Shown here: in pieces, positions 12,176 to 25,539 of the stretch
Numbering within the stretch: position 1 is the first letter of the stretch
Layout: each line of letters starts with the position of its first letter
Assembly: GCA_015183035.1 (NCBI GenBank)
Contig: JACZZP010000003.1
Span: 1,612,001-1,676,000 of the forward strand
DNA: 64,000 bases
Reading direction: 5' to 3'
From: Meloidogyne chitwoodi
Lineage: Eukaryota > Nematoda > Chromadorea > Rhabditida > Meloidogynidae
The notes under the pieces: model-generated
What the model was told of the DNA's origin: nothing
Seen by the model: the letters and a program-made list of their open reading frames with translations, nothing else
Databases searched by the model: none
Made by a program: the position numbers and the translations under genes

Positions 12176-12697
12176 TTTTATTTATTTATTTTCAAAAAAA
12201 TAATAAAGAGGTCAAACAGAAATTTTTGTCTTTTCTTTTTCTTTTTTTTATTAACATATCATATCAGATTCAACTGACTGCGCGGGTTTCAGCAAATTAA
12301 TAACTCGCCAAACAGTTATTTATTTATTAATTTATTATTTTTACATCTAAATAACACATTTATTAATTGACAAATTCTCGCAAACATTTTTATTTAATTG
12401 CGGATTTATTATTCTTATTTTTTAAAAAAAGAGTTGATTTATTAAAGAGAAAAATCACTGATATATATTAAAATAATAATAATATTATATATTAGAGTTA
12501 TCCATCAAAAAGTGTTCTTCTTTCTCTCTCTTTCACTTTAAAATTGGTTAAACGCTTAATTATTGATATACGCACTTTTTTAAGGGGTTAAAAAATGAAA
12601 GAATTATTATTATAAATATGTACATATTATCAATCAACAAAAATAAATTTTAATAATTTAATTTAAAAATAATTAGAGAATAAAATAATAAAAATAT
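12176..12697. other. intergenic, bcc-1 upstream region
   Basis: No gene seen. A short less AT-rich patch (CATATCATATCAGATTC, then ACTGCGCGGGTTTC) around 12255-12290 lies about 100 bp upstream of the bcc-1 ATG and may belong to its promoter. Confidence 0.5.
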
Positions 12698-14093
12698 TTA
12701 ATTCCAAATACCACCACCAATACTATTAGATTTAGAAAAAATATTATTAGAAACATTTTTAGGAGAAGAATTAATATTATTTACAGATTGAGCATCAATT
12801 TGATCACGACAAATACCATTTTCACAGGTAAATTGTTCTCCACATTCTTTGACTGAATTTTGACAAGGATTACCTTCAATACGAATACAAATACCAGAAT
12901 CACATCTTTCACCTTTTTAGAAAAATAAATTTTAAAATAAATTTATTTAATTATTACCAATTTGACATGCTTTTCTATAACATTCATCTTTTGTGCAAAT
13001 ACCTCCAATACAATAATAAGGTGGAGGACAATCTTCAATTGCTGCTGTATGTGAACAAATTAAACCCTTTAAAATTATTTATTTATTTTAATTAAATTAA
13101 ATTACTTGAAAATGTCTACATTCTCCTTCAGGATTACTAGTTGGTGAACAAGCATGTTCTGGTGGACATTTAATTCTTCCATTTATTGAACAAATATCAG
13201 AAATACAACGACCATCACGACAAATTTGTAAATCTGAACATTCCCCTGAATTAACACAATTTATACCACTAGAAGGTACACAAAGGCCATTAAAACAACT
13301 ATTCCCAGAAGGACAAACAATTTTTAAACATGCTTAAAATAATTAGTCAATAAATATTAATTTATTTTTTAACCTTCTCCATCATTTGTTACACATTTAT
13401 CTCCATTTAATATTTCACCAGGATCACATTTTGGTGATGGATGTGTTAAAGAAGGTCCTAAAGTATCAAAACGACGTTGACATTTTTGTTGTCGACATTC
13501 ATAAAGTGATGGTGGTCCACAATCAAATGGTGAAAAACACAAAATAGATATTATGGACATACACATTCCATCACGACAAATTTCATTAGTTTCATCACAG
13601 AGTATATCAGCACATTCTTTTTTTATTAATTTATTATAAAAAATTAAATATTTATTAATTTTATTCCTAAAAATCATTTATTATTTTATTTAAAATTTAA
13701 TTAATTAATTAATTTATTTTTTACTATCAATACTACAACGGCCATTCATACATTTTCCTCTAGGTCCACAATCAGAAACTATATTACGTGCTAATCCTTT
13801 CCCTACCAAAACATTACGACCACATAATCTTCCAGAAAATGGAATACATTTACCAGCATCTGTACAAACTGAATCTCTTCCACATTGAATCTTTTTTTTA
13901 TTTTATTTTTTAAATTAAAGAAGAAAACCTTTAAACAATCTCCATAAGGTTCTTTACCCATTTCATCAAAACAACGATCAAATTGGCATTGATAACCTAT
14001 AGGACACTCAAACTCTCCAAAAAAAGGACAACGTTGACATTTAATTAATAAAAATAAAAAATTAAAAAATAAAAATAAAATATTTAAAGACAT
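12698..14093 (-). CDS. secreted cysteine-rich protein (EB-module-like)
   Basis: Six exons, complement(join(12698..12912,12958..13066,13106..13332,13374..13616,13725..13890,13929..14093)), 374 residues. A clear signal peptide (MSLNILFLFFNFLFLLIKC) is followed by many short cysteine repeats such as C-x-DGxCMS, NGLCVPSSG, CRDGRCIS and CENGICRDQ. This pattern resembles the EB modules common in secreted nematode proteins, where repeated C-x5-C-x3-C units form small disulphide knots. The Asn/Ser-rich tail ends SIGGGIWN. No enzyme motif or membrane anchor is visible, so it is probably a secreted adhesive or cuticle-associated protein; the function is unknown. It lies 331 bp downstream of mig-14 on the same strand. 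The exon 3 acceptor is AAAAAAG; an upstream acceptor would introduce a stop. Confidence 0.8.
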
Positions 14094-14424
14094 TTTATTC
14101 TATAAAAAATAATAATTTAATATATTTTTGAGATTACCATTTATTCAGGATATATTAATTATTGAAAAATTGTCAAAAATTATTAGCTAAAAGTTATAGG
14201 ATAAAATTAATTAAAATTTTAATTAATAAATTAATTTTTTGTGAAGAGAAGATAAATGAAAATAAATAAATATAAAAAATAGCAATTTAAAATAAAATTA
14301 GAACAAGGACAAATATAAATAAATATTAAAGTATATAATGTTTAGAAAAAAATAAAAAAATAAATTAAAATAATTTATTTATCTAAAATAAATTAAAAAA
14401 AATATTATTTAAAATTAATAATAA
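14094..14424. other. spacer between mig-14 and the Cys-rich gene
   Basis: AT-rich; holds the 3' flank of mig-14 and the upstream region of the secreted protein. No gene was seen. Confidence 0.5.
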
Positions 14425-16816
14425 TTAATCAGTTGATTGTTTTAAAAAAGTAGTCATAAGTGTTGAATCTACACCAACAGCAAAACTCTCCTCTTCTTCT
14501 TCTTCTTCATTATTATTTTGATTATTTAAAGCTTTAAAAAATAATAATATTAATTTTTATTAAATTAAAATTAAATTAAATTTACTTTGTATATTATTAT
14601 TATAATGTTTATGTGAAGGAGCATATAATATTAATAATAATAAAACATATAAATTCCATTGACCAAAAATTCCAATAAAAAAAGCACTTGATGATATATA
14701 AATTAATTTTTTATCAAATTTTAAATTAAATAAATTATTTTCTTCTTTTTCATTATTAATTAATTTAAATTCTTCTTTTTCAAATAATAAATAATTAAAA
14801 TTATCTTCATTATTTTGTCTTTGCAATAAATAAGCTAAAATTGTTGTAAAAGCACAAAAAATACTTAAAATCATTAAAAATTTGAATCGATAAATTACAT
14901 TTTCAACACGAAAACGGCGTGATTCACTTTTTTAAAAAAAGTTTAAAATTAATTAATTAAATATATTTAAATACCTTAAATGATATAATTGTGCTTCACG
15001 TTTAGATCTATAAAATTAAAAAATAATTTTATTATTTTTTAATTTAAATTAAAAAATAACTTGCTTTATTCCAATCCAAACTTTATAAATTTTATAACAA
15101 AAAAATATAAAATAAATAAAAAAAGAAATAATTCCAATAAAAATAGAAAAGAAAGCAAAAGTTGGTGACCCATTATTATCTGGTGACCAAATTGAATGAA
15201 ATGGATTAATTAATTGATGACCTTTTTCAAAAATATCAAAAAGAAGTAATGAAAAAGAAGATATTAATACTAAAGATAAATTACGCCAATAATTTTTCTA
15301 AAATTTTTAAAAATAAATTTTTATTTTATAAAAAACTTTAACTAAATTATTTCTTGCTGGATCATCAATTAAATGTTCTCCAGAAAATATTAACCAAAAA
15401 GAAAAAAGAATTGTATAAAATAATCCTTGTCTAATATCACTAATAAATAATAAAATAGGTAAATTAATCCAAAGAGATAACCATTCAATTGGAACTTTTA
15501 AATAATTAATTAAATTATTTTAATTAACAAATAACTAACAATCAAGTAAAAGTAATGAAAATCCTAAAACAGCAATTGCTTTTTCTACTAATACTGCATT
15601 TCTAGGTAATAATTTAATTCTTTTCCAATACCATCGAAGAACTAAAAAAATTAAAGGAAAAAGAATTGTCTTCATTAATAACCAAATAAATGTAAAACCA
15701 CCATTTTGATGAATTATCTTTTTTTAATTAATTAATTATTTAAATAAATAAATATATACATTAAGTCTAAGTTCACGTAAAGGACCAGGAAATACACAAT
15801 TTGGACCTTTTTTATATTTAGAAAGACAAAGACTTTGATTAGCAGGTATTCTTATATTTAAAAGATAATATGGATATTGAACTGAACTTAGCTAAAAAAT
15901 AAAACTTTTTAAAAAATAAAATAATTTTAATAAATACTTGAAAGAAATCAACAAGTGTACAATTAAAGGATAAACCAGAATAATTCTAAAAATAAATAAA
16001 TAAATAAATATTTAAATTAATTATTTTACCATTTCAGAATTAATTTGGCATTCTGTTGTTCTTTGTATTTTTTGAATTGGTATTAATTCTTTCCAATTAT
16101 CTGGATTATCTCCTTTTTCTCTATAACCCATCCTAACTTCAAATTCCAAAAGAACAGATTCTTCTTTAGAAAAAATATTTTACTTTTTTTATAAAAATAT
16201 TTCATTACCAATTGGTTTAGTTTCAGGTGAAAATTCAAAATCAACATCTAAAAATCCTAACAAAAATTGAAAAAGAGGAGAATATTCTAATTGTATTCCA
16301 TCTCTCATATGTGGCATTTGTGCCTATTTTAAAAATATTTAAAAAAATTAAAAAAAACTTACAACAAATACTAAATCTCGAGCATCTTCTGTTATTGGAT
16401 TATGATGTTTTAAGTCATTAATAGATTCACAATTCTTTAAAAATTAATTTAAAATTATAAAAATTAATTTTAAATGAATTAACAAAATTTTCAAAAAATA
16501 CCAAATCAAATTTTAAAAAGTTTAAAATTAATAAAGAATATTTAATAATAATTTTACCCCACTATTTGGTCGTAAATAAAACCATTTATTAGTCTTTCCA
16601 GCATCTCTGTCCTTACAAGTACTAAGCAAAAACTCCATAGAGGAAGAAGGCCCTGGAGCTGAAAATATTATATTAATTATTTTTAATATAATATTTTAAA
16701 ATTAAAAAACCAAAAATTGCTCCTAATAAAAAGAAAATGCATTGAATGAAAAACAGAACTGCCAATAAGTAAAAAAGTTTTTTATTAGATAAATTCTCGA
16801 TGACATAACCAATCAT
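14425..16816 (-). CDS. mig-14: Wntless/Evi Wnt secretion factor
   Basis: Thirteen exons, complement(join(14425..14531,14586..14926,14975..15007,15065..15297,15343..15494,15540..15717,15760..15891,15938..15985,16030..16163,16209..16323,16363..16434,16558..16658,16711..16816)), 583 residues (human WLS is about 540). Matches run along the whole length: [14 protein letters not shown] plus the first membrane segment, [69 protein letters not shown] and [20 protein letters not shown]. Wntless is a multi-pass carrier that takes lipidated Wnt from the ER/Golgi to the cell surface. The intron after GIK uses a GC donor (AAA|GCAAGT); a GT donor would bring a stop at once, whereas GC keeps the frame and the alignment. 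The C-terminus is acidic. Confidence 0.95.
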
Positions 16817-17591
16817 TGTTATTTTAAAATAAATAAATATAATTAAATTATTTTATAATTAATTAATAATAAATGATCATTTTTATTTTATTTTTCTAAA
16901 AAATAATTAAAAATATAAGGGCAATGTTCTGATTAAAAATTGATTTCTTATAAAACTCTTTTTTGAGCAAAAACAATCATAAAAATACCCTCAAATTGTA
17001 GAAAGTATTTGTAGAGGATTGTGACATATGTAAAAAGTAATAAAATAAAAGAAAAAAATAAATGAAAGGAATTGAATCTTTTTTATTGTCCGTATGAATA
17101 TAAAGGCGGCGGCTCATTTTTTACGGCCATTCTTCTTCTTCATCGTTTAGGTTGTGAACATAAAATAAAATAAAATAAAAAAAAAGATTCACTAGCTCAC
17201 AGCTTGAGAAAATGCCCATTTAATTATTTTTATGTTCGAAATAAAAAATATTTTTATAATAATTTTAATAAAAAAATTAAAATAATTTTATTTCAGAAAT
17301 GAAGGTAAAATTTAATTAGAAATTTTAATAAAAAAATGTGAGGAAGAATTGAATAATAAAACAAAAAACATAGTACATAAATATCCAGAGAAAGAATTAC
17401 CTAATTATTAATTCAACAATTCTTCTTTTATTATTTTAGTTAGATGGCTATTTTTCTAGCAAAACATCAACACTCCCCTAAATCAATAGTATGCTTATCT
17501 AAATAAAAAATTTTTTATATTTTGTAAAAATAAAAAAACAAATTTATTTATAGCAAAAAAAAAATAAAAAAAGATTATTTTCCTAATTAAA
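16817..17591. other. intergenic, mig-14 upstream region
   Basis: No gene was seen. A less AT-rich patch (AAAGGCGGCGGCTC) at about 17102 may be part of a promoter. The 17.5-kb end is the 3' flank of the PEDS1 gene. Confidence 0.5.
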
Positions 17592-20500
17592 TTATTCCGT
17601 TTTATATGCCCATTTTAGATCATCATCTCTAGGCTTCCAACCAGTTAAAGTACTAACAAAAAACTCTAATTTACGCCAAAAACCTATTGTATCAAGTAAT
17701 GGATTTAGCCAACCTGTTGTTATACTAAAACAATAATAAATATTTAATTTAATTTAAAATTATTAACCAATAACGACATGCATGAGGTGAAATATGATGC
17801 ATTTTATGATGATGCCTCGGTAATATTAATTGGAATTTCTAAAAATTATAATATTTATTTATTTTTGGTAAAATATATTAAAGTGAAAAAAAATCCGATC
17901 AGAATAAATAACTGAATTAACTGATAAATATTCTAATGAATGTTGAGAAATACATTCTTGCCGTGAATTGAAGCAACATATTAAGACAAAAAATCTTAAA
18001 TTATTTCATAATTTTTTTAGTTTACTCATTATTATTATATAAAAGCTTAAAAATCTATAATAATTATTTAAATTAATCAGTCCTATTCCTTTGTTCTATT
18101 TGTTCTAAACTGTAACAACATCATTTGCATAAGTAACTTTATTTTCTACATTAAAATTGGTTCTAAAACATTCTCATTATTTTTTAGATGGGCCAACTAA
18201 AGATACCAAAGAATGTTGGCATTTGGTCAGTGCAGGCTTTGATTGGTACTGGTGCCTTTGGCAGTGTTTTCCTTGTCCGAACAGAAGTGAAAAGCAGCAA
18301 AAAGTTTGGTTACGCAGCTATGAAAGTGGAAAAGCGCAGAAAACACAGAGAAGAAGAGGTACTGCGCATGGAGGTTTGGGTTCTGACAAAACTGCAAGGA
18401 ATTCCTTCATTCTGTACAATATATAATTTGGGACAGACTCCGGAATTTACGTATTAAGACAAATAGTTTCTGGTTATATACATAATTAAATTTTAGTTTC
18501 GTTGTGATGACTTTGCTTGGAAAACCTATAGATGATCTCCGCCGGATGCAGCCAAAGCGCAGATTTTCAGCCGTCACCACTCTTCGGATTGGTATTCAAC
18601 TTATTAGAGTAAGAAGAGTTTTAAATAAATGTCAAATTTTAATTATTTACTTTAAAGGCATTCTGCAGTCTCCATAAAGTTGGATTCATTCATCGCGATG
18701 TGAAACCAGCAAATATCGCTGCAGGCCACAAGCGGCCAGATCTCATCTACCTCTTTGACTTTGGGTTAGCGCGCTTCATTTACACAGACGAGGACAAATT
18801 AATGCTGAGACCGCGTCGCAAGAAGGTGAAAATGAAACATTTCGTCCAAAAATTTCTTTATCTTCGCTTATTCTTTCAGATTCAGTTCCGTGGGACATAT
18901 CGCTACTGTTCGTTGAACGCACAAAAGTGCATGGACCAAGGTCGAGTGGATGATCTTTGGAGTGTTTTGGTGTGTAATACTTATTTTTTAATATAAAAAT
19001 TTGTTGTAGTATACATTGATTGAATGCCGAAAGCGGAAGTTGCCTTGGACTGGAATCAAACCAAAGGAATGCCAGGAAAAGAAGGAGACCATTACTAGCA
19101 CCGAGTTGCTTGAAGTAACTTTTTTACCACTAACAAATTTTATAATATTAGGATTGTCCGCCTTCCTTCTCTCGTATCATGGAGAATTTGCGCCCACTTG
19201 GATTCGCTGATGAGCCCAAATACAGTTCTCTCATTCAGTGGCTTACTGAAGATTTGCAAGCGGACCCAGAAAGCAGCAATAGTTTTGAATGGCAGCGTGC
19301 CGGTCAGTCAGTGGCTCGTGTTAGGGATGCAGAGGTAACTGGAAGTGATACGGAGGCAAGTTTTTCAGAGATGTTTGTGTGACCTCTAAATTTATAATTT
19401 GCAGGCAAAATCCGAAACTGCGCAGACAGATGTCAGTCTCTTCACTACATTGGCTGTTTCAGACGAAGAAGATGGGAGCACCGTTGAATACGATGACACC
19501 ATTGAGAACATGCCACCTGACAAAAAAATTATGAACATAGATGCGATCAAAGCAAAACAGCAGAAGGGAGCGGCAGAGAAGGAGATGACGACTAAACCTC
19601 CAGAAGACACCAAGAAACCTTCAGAAGATGCCAAGAAATAATATAAAGATTATTGTTATCAGTGTTCTCTTTTGTATTGTGTTGTAACTATTTCTTTATA
19701 TTATAATTGTAGTAAGATATAAGTTGTATTGAAAAACAATAAAAATAGATCATTACATAGAATTGAAGTATTCTCTTATTTCTAGATAATTCTTAAAGAT
19801 ACGGTCTATCTTCGTTCATTTATTGGTAGTCTATAATTTTTGTAAACACTTTTTGCCACTGATTGAATTTTCCACTCTTATTAGTAGCTATTTTAACAGT
19901 TAACTCAGTCTTTCAAATCGGATATTATTTTTATATAATTTATTTAAATCCTTTATTAGATTTAAATAATCATATAATAATATTACATCTATATAATACC
20001 TGTAATGCCAACACCCAATTAGGCAATCCAGAATAACTATGTGACCATTTATGTATCTTAAAAAAATATAATTTAAAAATTAAAAAAATACTTGATTAGT
20101 CATAGCTATATAAACACCAAAAAGAAACCAAAACCAATGCCAAGCTAATAATTCTTCCAATTCTACTTTTCCTTGAGGGAGAGAACTACAATGTTGCCAA
20201 GCAATTAACATAAGTTTTGGAATACATAACATAAAATTATCAGCGTTTACTTCCACAAAATCATGTCGGGTAATTGCTGTTGGATCAACATGATGTTCTC
20301 GAAATGAACGAATAAAATTCTAAAAACAAAATTTAATCATACAAAAATATTGAAAAAAAATTACCCTTCCAATAAAGGTGTCGACTGTCCCCCATGTGTC
20401 AGCGCCTATTTTTATTCAAAAATGTTTCATTATTTAAAAAGATTCCTATATTTATTAAAAGGTTAAAATAATTTAAAAGAATGCAGGTATTATTTAAATC

Positions 20501-20963
20501 ATGTTAAAATTGAAGAAAATATTCAACTATATGTCCAATTTTTAAATTGAAATATAAAATACCCCAATGAACGAGGCCAGAACTAAAATCGGCTGCTAAA
20601 ACACCAAAAATAGCTGCAAAAAGTATTTTTCCCGGATGCAGATGCTGTATTTGAAGAAGTAGTGAGATTAAAAGGAATAGAAAAAGAGCTGTTCCAAACA
20701 AAATACATAGTATTTCCTGCAATCGTTTTCCTAAAATTTATAAATCAAAAATGAATTAGACTATTATTCTGATCAATCATACGACCTCCGCCATACATAG
20801 ATGCTAACTCTTTTGCGCCAACATGGCTTGGACCCCAGCGCGGCCTTTTTCTAGAGTTATCCTGTAAATTGTTCAACATTTGGTTTTCCTGAGAGAATTT
20901 TATGGCTGGCATTTTGTTAGAAATTGATGAAAAACTACTGTAGGAAGAGGAAGAAATCTCCAT
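17592..20963 (-). CDS. plasmanylethanolamine desaturase (PEDS1/TMEM189/Kua)
   Basis: Seven exons, complement(join(17592..17724,17768..17838,20000..20056,20092..20319,20365..20405,20563..20730,20786..20963)), 291 residues. The N-terminal [18 protein letters not shown] and KRLQEILC match human TMEM189. Then come membrane helices, [56 protein letters not shown] and [17 protein letters not shown]. The clustered His motifs should bind the di-metal centre. The enzyme introduces the vinyl-ether double bond of plasmalogens in the ER membrane. Exon 1 could instead end at 20762 (same phase); 20786 aligns better with human. The 2.16-kb intron between exons 5 and 6 carries a whole kinase gene on the other strand. 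Confidence 0.92.
18180..18187 (+). promoter_or_regulatory. splice acceptor abutting kinase ATG (trans-splice site)
   Basis: TTTTTTAG directly precedes ATGGGCC, with no upstream exon in frame. This is the arrangement expected for spliced-leader addition. Confidence 0.5.
18188..19641 (+). CDS. TTBK-like (CK1 superfamily) protein kinase, nested in PEDS1 intron
   Basis: Seven exons, join(18188..18450,18497..18608,18658..18825,18880..18969,19010..19114,19152..19355,19405..19641), 392 residues. The kinase domain shows [16 protein letters not shown] (catalytic Lys), [36 protein letters not shown] (DFG), FRGTYRYCS and DDLWSVLYTLIE, all typical of the tau-tubulin kinase-like branch of casein kinase 1, which is expanded in nematodes and often germline-expressed. 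The C-terminus is an acidic/Lys tail with [14 protein letters not shown]. Exon 6 could instead end at 19334 with a GT donor (385 residues); both choices keep phase. Codons are much richer in G/C than in the surrounding PEDS1 gene, which suggests a relocated copy. Confidence 0.88.
19738..19743 (+). terminator. AATAAA poly(A) signal of the nested kinase
   Basis: AATAAA lies about 97 bp after the kinase stop and still inside the PEDS1 intron, so the nested gene seems to have its own 3' end. Confidence 0.55.
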
Positions 20964-22063
20964 TACAAACAAAATTAATTGTGAAAAAAAGTTGTCATAA
21001 GACCAATTGTTTGAAGTTTAGTCATAAAATAAGATTGTAATTGATTTTCAATTAATCAATAACTTAAAAACAAAACAATTTCCAAAGATAAAAGAGATAT
21101 TTAATTTCTAAACTTGAATTCCTTAAATTGGTTGGTATAAAATTTCTTCTGCAGTTATAAAAAGTTACATATTTCAAGTAATTAAATGATAAGGAAACAA
21201 GAAAGTAAAGATGGATGGTATGTTAGTTAATGATTAAATAAACAATTATTTCTTAAAATTAATATTTATTTATTCTAGAAAGAAAATAAATAATTTGATT
21301 ATTTAGTTAAGTATATTATTAATGAATTAAACATTAATAGATAAATTAGAATTTAGACTAAAATTTAATTTTTTATATGTTGGCGCCAACAGAATATTTA
21401 GCTGTTAACGTGTTTTAATGTTTTAGATTTAATTTTACAAGAATATGTGGCTAGAACATTAAAAATTGAATGGTCAACCTTAAGTTTAAAAATATTTTAG
21501 ATAAAAGGTCTTATGAGAAGCAATAGAAAAATATACATCATCAATCCATAGCAACGCCAAAACTAATGTAAACAATTATTATAAGTTCATAATAATTTAA
21601 TTTTAATATTTGCTTTATAAAAGTCACATGTCCATTCGGTTTCTACCTCTTCTTACCAAAAAATCATCATACTTTAAAGCATCAATATATCAGACATTTG
21701 GGAATGAATTAAAAAGTATACTCAAAGAATTGTTAAAAATTGACCAAATATTCAAAGAAAGCATTTATAAAATTAGATCCAAAATTAGAAAACAATCACT
21801 GAATTTGGAATTTTGCAACACAATTAATTGAAAAGCATAAAGTGGGAAAGAATGCGAAAGAATATTATTTATGAATATTTTAATTCTAAAATAAAAACCA
21901 GAACCTTTTAGAAAAACGTCAATATATAGAAAGGAAAGAAAAATACAAAACCTTAAAATTTTGAAAACTACTTAATCCTTAAAAAATATTTAAATAAACT
22001 TCCCAACAAATATCAATGCCAATAGGATTTGTCACAATATCTTTAACCAAAACACCTTCTCAT
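20964..22063. other. intergenic, 1.1 kb
   Basis: No supported gene. It holds the PEDS1 upstream region, a TTGGCGCCAA palindrome at about 21382 (E2F-like, unproven) and an isolated 73-codon frame at 21610..21831 (+) that I could not relate to anything. Confidence 0.5.
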
Positions 22064-24076
<2,013 letters not shown>

Positions 24077-24228
24077 TTTTCAAAAAAGCAATGAGAAAAT
24101 AAATTTAATTTGTCAAAATCTTAAGAAATATCTTAAAAGTAAACGATAATAAATTATAAAAAACAATGATTCATAACATATAATAAACATTGATTATTTA
24201 ATAAATAGTTTATTAACAAAATGTAAAG
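24077..24228 (-). promoter_or_regulatory. coq-3/gdi-1 intercistronic region
   Basis: 152 bp between the coq-3 stop and the gdi-1 ATG, a typical spacing for a nematode operon. It would hold the coq-3 poly(A) site and the gdi-1 trans-splice acceptor. Neither was pinned down with confidence. Confidence 0.45.
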
Positions 24229-25096
24229 CTAATGTGTTTTCGTGAAAGCAACTAAACCATAATTGATTCCTGTAAAATCAGTCCAATTCCAATTATCTGT
24301 CAACGGATTGTAAGCCATGCCACGTGTATGTCCAAGGCGACATTGTTCATCCACCAACAGTCTACGAAGATCATCAGTTTTAACAAATTGTTCATATTTA
24401 TGAAGTCCTCGTGGCAAAAGTCTTAAAACATCCTGAAATCAAAGGTATTAGAAGTAATAATAATAAAAAGTTGAAACTTCGGCAATGATTATAGCAAAAA
24501 TCCAACTCCATAATGTCCTATTTATTGTAGTAAAGAATATAGGTGAATTTGGTCTTGCAAGTTTGCAGCAATTCCTAACAAAAAAAGGAAGATCAACAAC
24601 ATGCTCTATAACTTCTGAAGCCACCACTGCATCAAATGCTAAAAATATTTGTAGATTAACTAAAGTTATACAAAACCATAGTGGTTGTTTTCATCCATAA
24701 CAAAATTCTCTAAATCATCTGCCATAAATTTTGTTTTAGAACGAATATTTGGCGCAAGTGTAAGGCAAGATTTCTGGGCCAAATTAATTACACTTTGAAC
24801 ATCATCAATTCCAACAACATCCGCACCAAGTCTGGCAAGCGCAAGTGACAGAATTCCTGGGCCACATCCAACATCAAGTATTCTGTTTCCTTCAAGAGGA
24901 AGATCATGTTTATTATTCTTTAAAAAACACAATGATTTTAAAATATCTAAAATAAAACTTTGCACATGTAAGATAATATCCACGGTACTCTCAGCCTATT
25001 CATTGAAAGCAGTGCTTTGAGAGGATCATTAGAATTTCGATCATATATGTGAACAAATTGTGAATTAAATACTTTAGTCAGAATATTTTGAGCCAT
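24229..25096 (-). CDS. coq-3: COQ3 ubiquinone-biosynthesis O-methyltransferase
   Basis: Four exons, complement(join(24229..24432,24478..24638,24677..24917,24959..25096)), 247 residues. The conserved lead-in DPLKALLSMNRLRVPW is followed by the SAM-binding motif ILDVGCGPGILSLALARLGADVVGID, then ASEVIEHV, FFTTINRT, LPRGLHKYEQFV and GMAYNPLTDNWNWTDFTGINY. COQ3 carries out both O-methylations of the quinone ring in mitochondria. A classical mitochondrial presequence is not obvious: the start reads MAQNILTKVFNSQFVHIYDR, so a missed upstream exon is possible. The intron after SYMCK is 41 bp and was placed by phase and by alignment to the family. Confidence 0.94.
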
Positions 25097-25539
25097 ACTA
25101 TCTAGATTAAAAAGCTAAGTATTTAAGTAATTATGAATTTTTAAAATAAATCAAGTTAGATAAAAAAATTTTTTTCATTTTATTTATTTTGAAATAGGAC
25201 GTAATGAAATGGCAATTTGACACAAAATGCATCGCTGAAATCCGGTCGATAAATTTTAAAAGCACAGCCGCATAGTGAAAATTGGCTACCTACATATATT
25301 TTTACTAACATTGTCTATGCATCCACACATAAATGGTAATGCGTAGAAAATAATTATATTGTCCTAAACATTTAAAATTCGGGTATTTAAAAATTAAAAG
25401 TAAAAATAAACTTGAATTTTTAACAAATCTCAATAAACTCAAATAATAAAATTTTATTTAAAAGTGTAGTTCATAATCAAGTATAAAATTTTGTTAAAAA
25501 ATGAGACCCTCGTTTTCGAAATAACCGTCATATTATCCG
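25097..25539. other. intergenic, 443 bp
   Basis: Upstream region of the coq-3/gdi-1 pair and 3' flank of the fibrinogen-domain gene. No gene was seen. Confidence 0.5.

Noticed and set aside
21376..21395. TTGGCGCCAA palindrome as E2F site (also TGGCGCCA near 3650)
   Set aside because: Short motif with no promoter context; chance or unrelated NarI-type palindrome cannot be excluded.
21610..21831. 73-codon plus-strand frame with a basic helical protein
   Set aside because: Looks somewhat protein-like but is isolated, without recognisable homology or flanking exons. It would need expression data.
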